DNA from: Anaerohalosphaera lusitana
Lineage (GTDB): Bacteria; Planctomycetota; Phycisphaerae; Sedimentisphaerales; Anaerohalosphaeraceae
NCBI RefSeq assembly: GCF_002007645.1
Contig: NZ_CP019791.1
Location: 2,046,001 to 2,110,000, forward strand
Length of the DNA: 64,000 nucleotides
Direction: 5' to 3'
The notes below the pieces were generated by a model. That model made no database searches. It was not told where the DNA came from and saw nothing but the letters and a program-made list of their open reading frames with translations. Positions 63,202 to 64,000 of the stretch are shown here, piece by piece; position 1 is the first letter of the stretch; each line of letters starts with the position of its first letter. The position numbers were made by a program, and so were the translations under genes.

Positions 63202-64000
63202 TTACTTAAATCTGTCAGCATGCGCCCACAGACCCATGCCCGGGTTGGATATGAAATATATTTCCTCACCGTCAACACTGTTCCAGCCGTCCTTCAGCTT
63301 CGTCGGATCGTACTTCGCCATCATCTGCCCACAGTCCGCATACTCGAAATTGACAGATTCTATTTCAGCCTGCGTAATCTTGCCCGGACAGTACGTTACT
63401 CCGAACCGCCCGTCCGATGAACCGTGCATTAGATGGGCCGCGGCACTTAGATTAACCCGCAGGTCCGCGTTTTCGTCAACCAACTCCAGCACACGATCCG
63501 TGCCTACATAGCCGTACTTCCTGATCAGCTTATCTATCTGCGGATCCTCGCCGAACTCACGCAACCCCGGCGCGAGCACTATAAGCTCACCGCCGTCCGC
63601 CATCGCCATCCGCGTTCTGTAAATGCTCTTGTTGCCAAGCCACGTGCTCTTGAACTCTTCGGGCTCGAGATATACCACAGCTTTCTTGATCGGCTTATCC
63701 AGCATCTGAAAATTTACTTTCAGCGAAAGCTCTGCAGCCTTTTCAAAGCACTCGGTATCGTCACCGATAAACAGCCCGCGTACAGCCTGACCATTTTCGG
63801 TAGCCTCTATTACCGTCTGGATGTACATAATCGGCAGATCAGCCGCAAAATGCTCCGACGCATAATTAAGCACGCGCCTCACAGGCGTATCCGCACGACC
63901 CATGATCCGCTCCATGCCGTACGCGGCACCAAGAAAATGGCTCTTGTTGATTCCTTCAACGCCGCCCGTGCCCACGAAGATATTCTTGTTGTGGTTGGCC
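63202..64000 (-). CDS. LarA-like (DUF2088) nickel-dependent racemase/epimerase family protein, 5' end missing
   Basis: C-terminal 266 residues of a protein whose start is beyond the window edge. Visible segments ANHNKNIFVGTGGVEGINK, GLFIGDDTECFEKAAELS, VVYLEPEEFKSTWLGNKSIY, and HLMHGSSDGRFGVTYCPGKI agree with the LarA/DUF2088 superfamily, which uses a nickel-pincer cofactor to move a C2 hydrogen in 2-hydroxy acids. Homologues include lactate racemase and sugar-acid epimerases. The catalytic N-terminal His-Lys region is not visible, so this is a family-level call. Its downstream gene is gnd (gap 87 nt), suggesting a sugar acid as substrate. Confidence 0.78.
   Translation of the reverse strand, partial: ANHNKNIFVGTGGVEGINKSHFLGAAYGMERIMGRADTPVRRVLNYASEHFAADLPIMYIQTVIEATENGQAVRGLFIGDDTECFEKAAELSLKVNFQMLDKPIKKAVVYLEPEEFKSTWLGNKSIYRTRMAMADGGELIVLAPGLREFGEDPQIDKLIRKYGYVGTDRVLELVDENADLRVNLSAAAHLMHGSSDGRFGVTYCPGKITQAEIESVNFEYADCGQMMAKYDPTKLKDGWNSVDGEEIYFISNPGMGLWAHADRFK

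Noticed and set aside
1-64000. tRNA genes, CRISPR arrays, IS elements, prophage
   Set aside because: No T-loop consensus with a foldable cloverleaf, no regularly spaced repeats, and no transposase or phage proteins were seen in any gap.

Overview
The window reads as chromosomal core of a Gram-negative, probably anaerobic or microaerophilic polysaccharide-degrading bacterium, most likely a planctomycete of the Phycisphaerae/Sedimentisphaerales type. This placement is inference from gene content, not from a marker-gene comparison. Supporting content: kdsB (LPS), an outer-membrane porin, a PEP-CTERM protein, a type IV pilus-like PilM cluster with glycine/proline/methionine-rich inserts, GH57/debranching glycogen genes, rubrerythrin, a lysine-rich histone-like protein and a TRAP/uronate catabolic operon. 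No tRNA, rRNA, IS element, prophage or CRISPR array was recognised. Coding density is high and most lone genes end in clear intrinsic terminators.

Layout. 1-13.5 kb: purF (cut by the window edge), tatA, tatC, a chemoreceptor with a C-terminal two-CW cysteine domain, an HD protein, a porin, archease-rtcB (RNA ligation), ahcY, and three membrane-associated proteins of uncertain role. 13.7-20 kb: a tryptophan operon trpEGDFBA, without trpC, preceded by a leader peptide with three consecutive Trp codons and a complete set of competing hairpins (a transcription attenuator). 20-28.6 kb: a 1076-residue fused iron-sulfur/FAD dehydrogenase (HcnABC-like in one chain), then a glycogen operon on the minus strand (GT4 synthase-like, GH57, debranching enzyme, CPBP protease). 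28.9-38 kb: a histone-fold protein with an H1-like tail, small conserved proteins, an MBL hydrolase, DUF434, an iron-sulfur-type flavoprotein, a DegT aminotransferase, rubrerythrin, and mtaB.

38-54 kb: three-gene PilM-like cluster, PEP-CTERM protein, kdsB-pyrG (CTP supply next to CMP-Kdo synthesis, with an atypical CTP synthase), queG, a coiled-coil lipoprotein, an EIIA domain paired with a CBS-containing cation:proton antiporter, a lone rnpA, and a MerR-MCE pair. 54.4-64 kb: a minus-strand operon larA-like, gnd, GH3 glycosidase, uxaC, TRAP dctP-dctQ-dctM, which fits uptake and breakdown of uronates or oligosaccharides.

The strongest regulatory finds are the trp attenuator, whose leader peptide appears to start at the transcription start, and a recurring arrangement in which a -10 box lies only 6-10 nt before a start codon that lacks a Shine-Dalgarno sequence (trpL, DUF434 gene, mtaB, queG, a CPBP gene). 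This suggests that leaderless mRNAs are common here. All functional calls come from reading motifs by eye; no database search was run.
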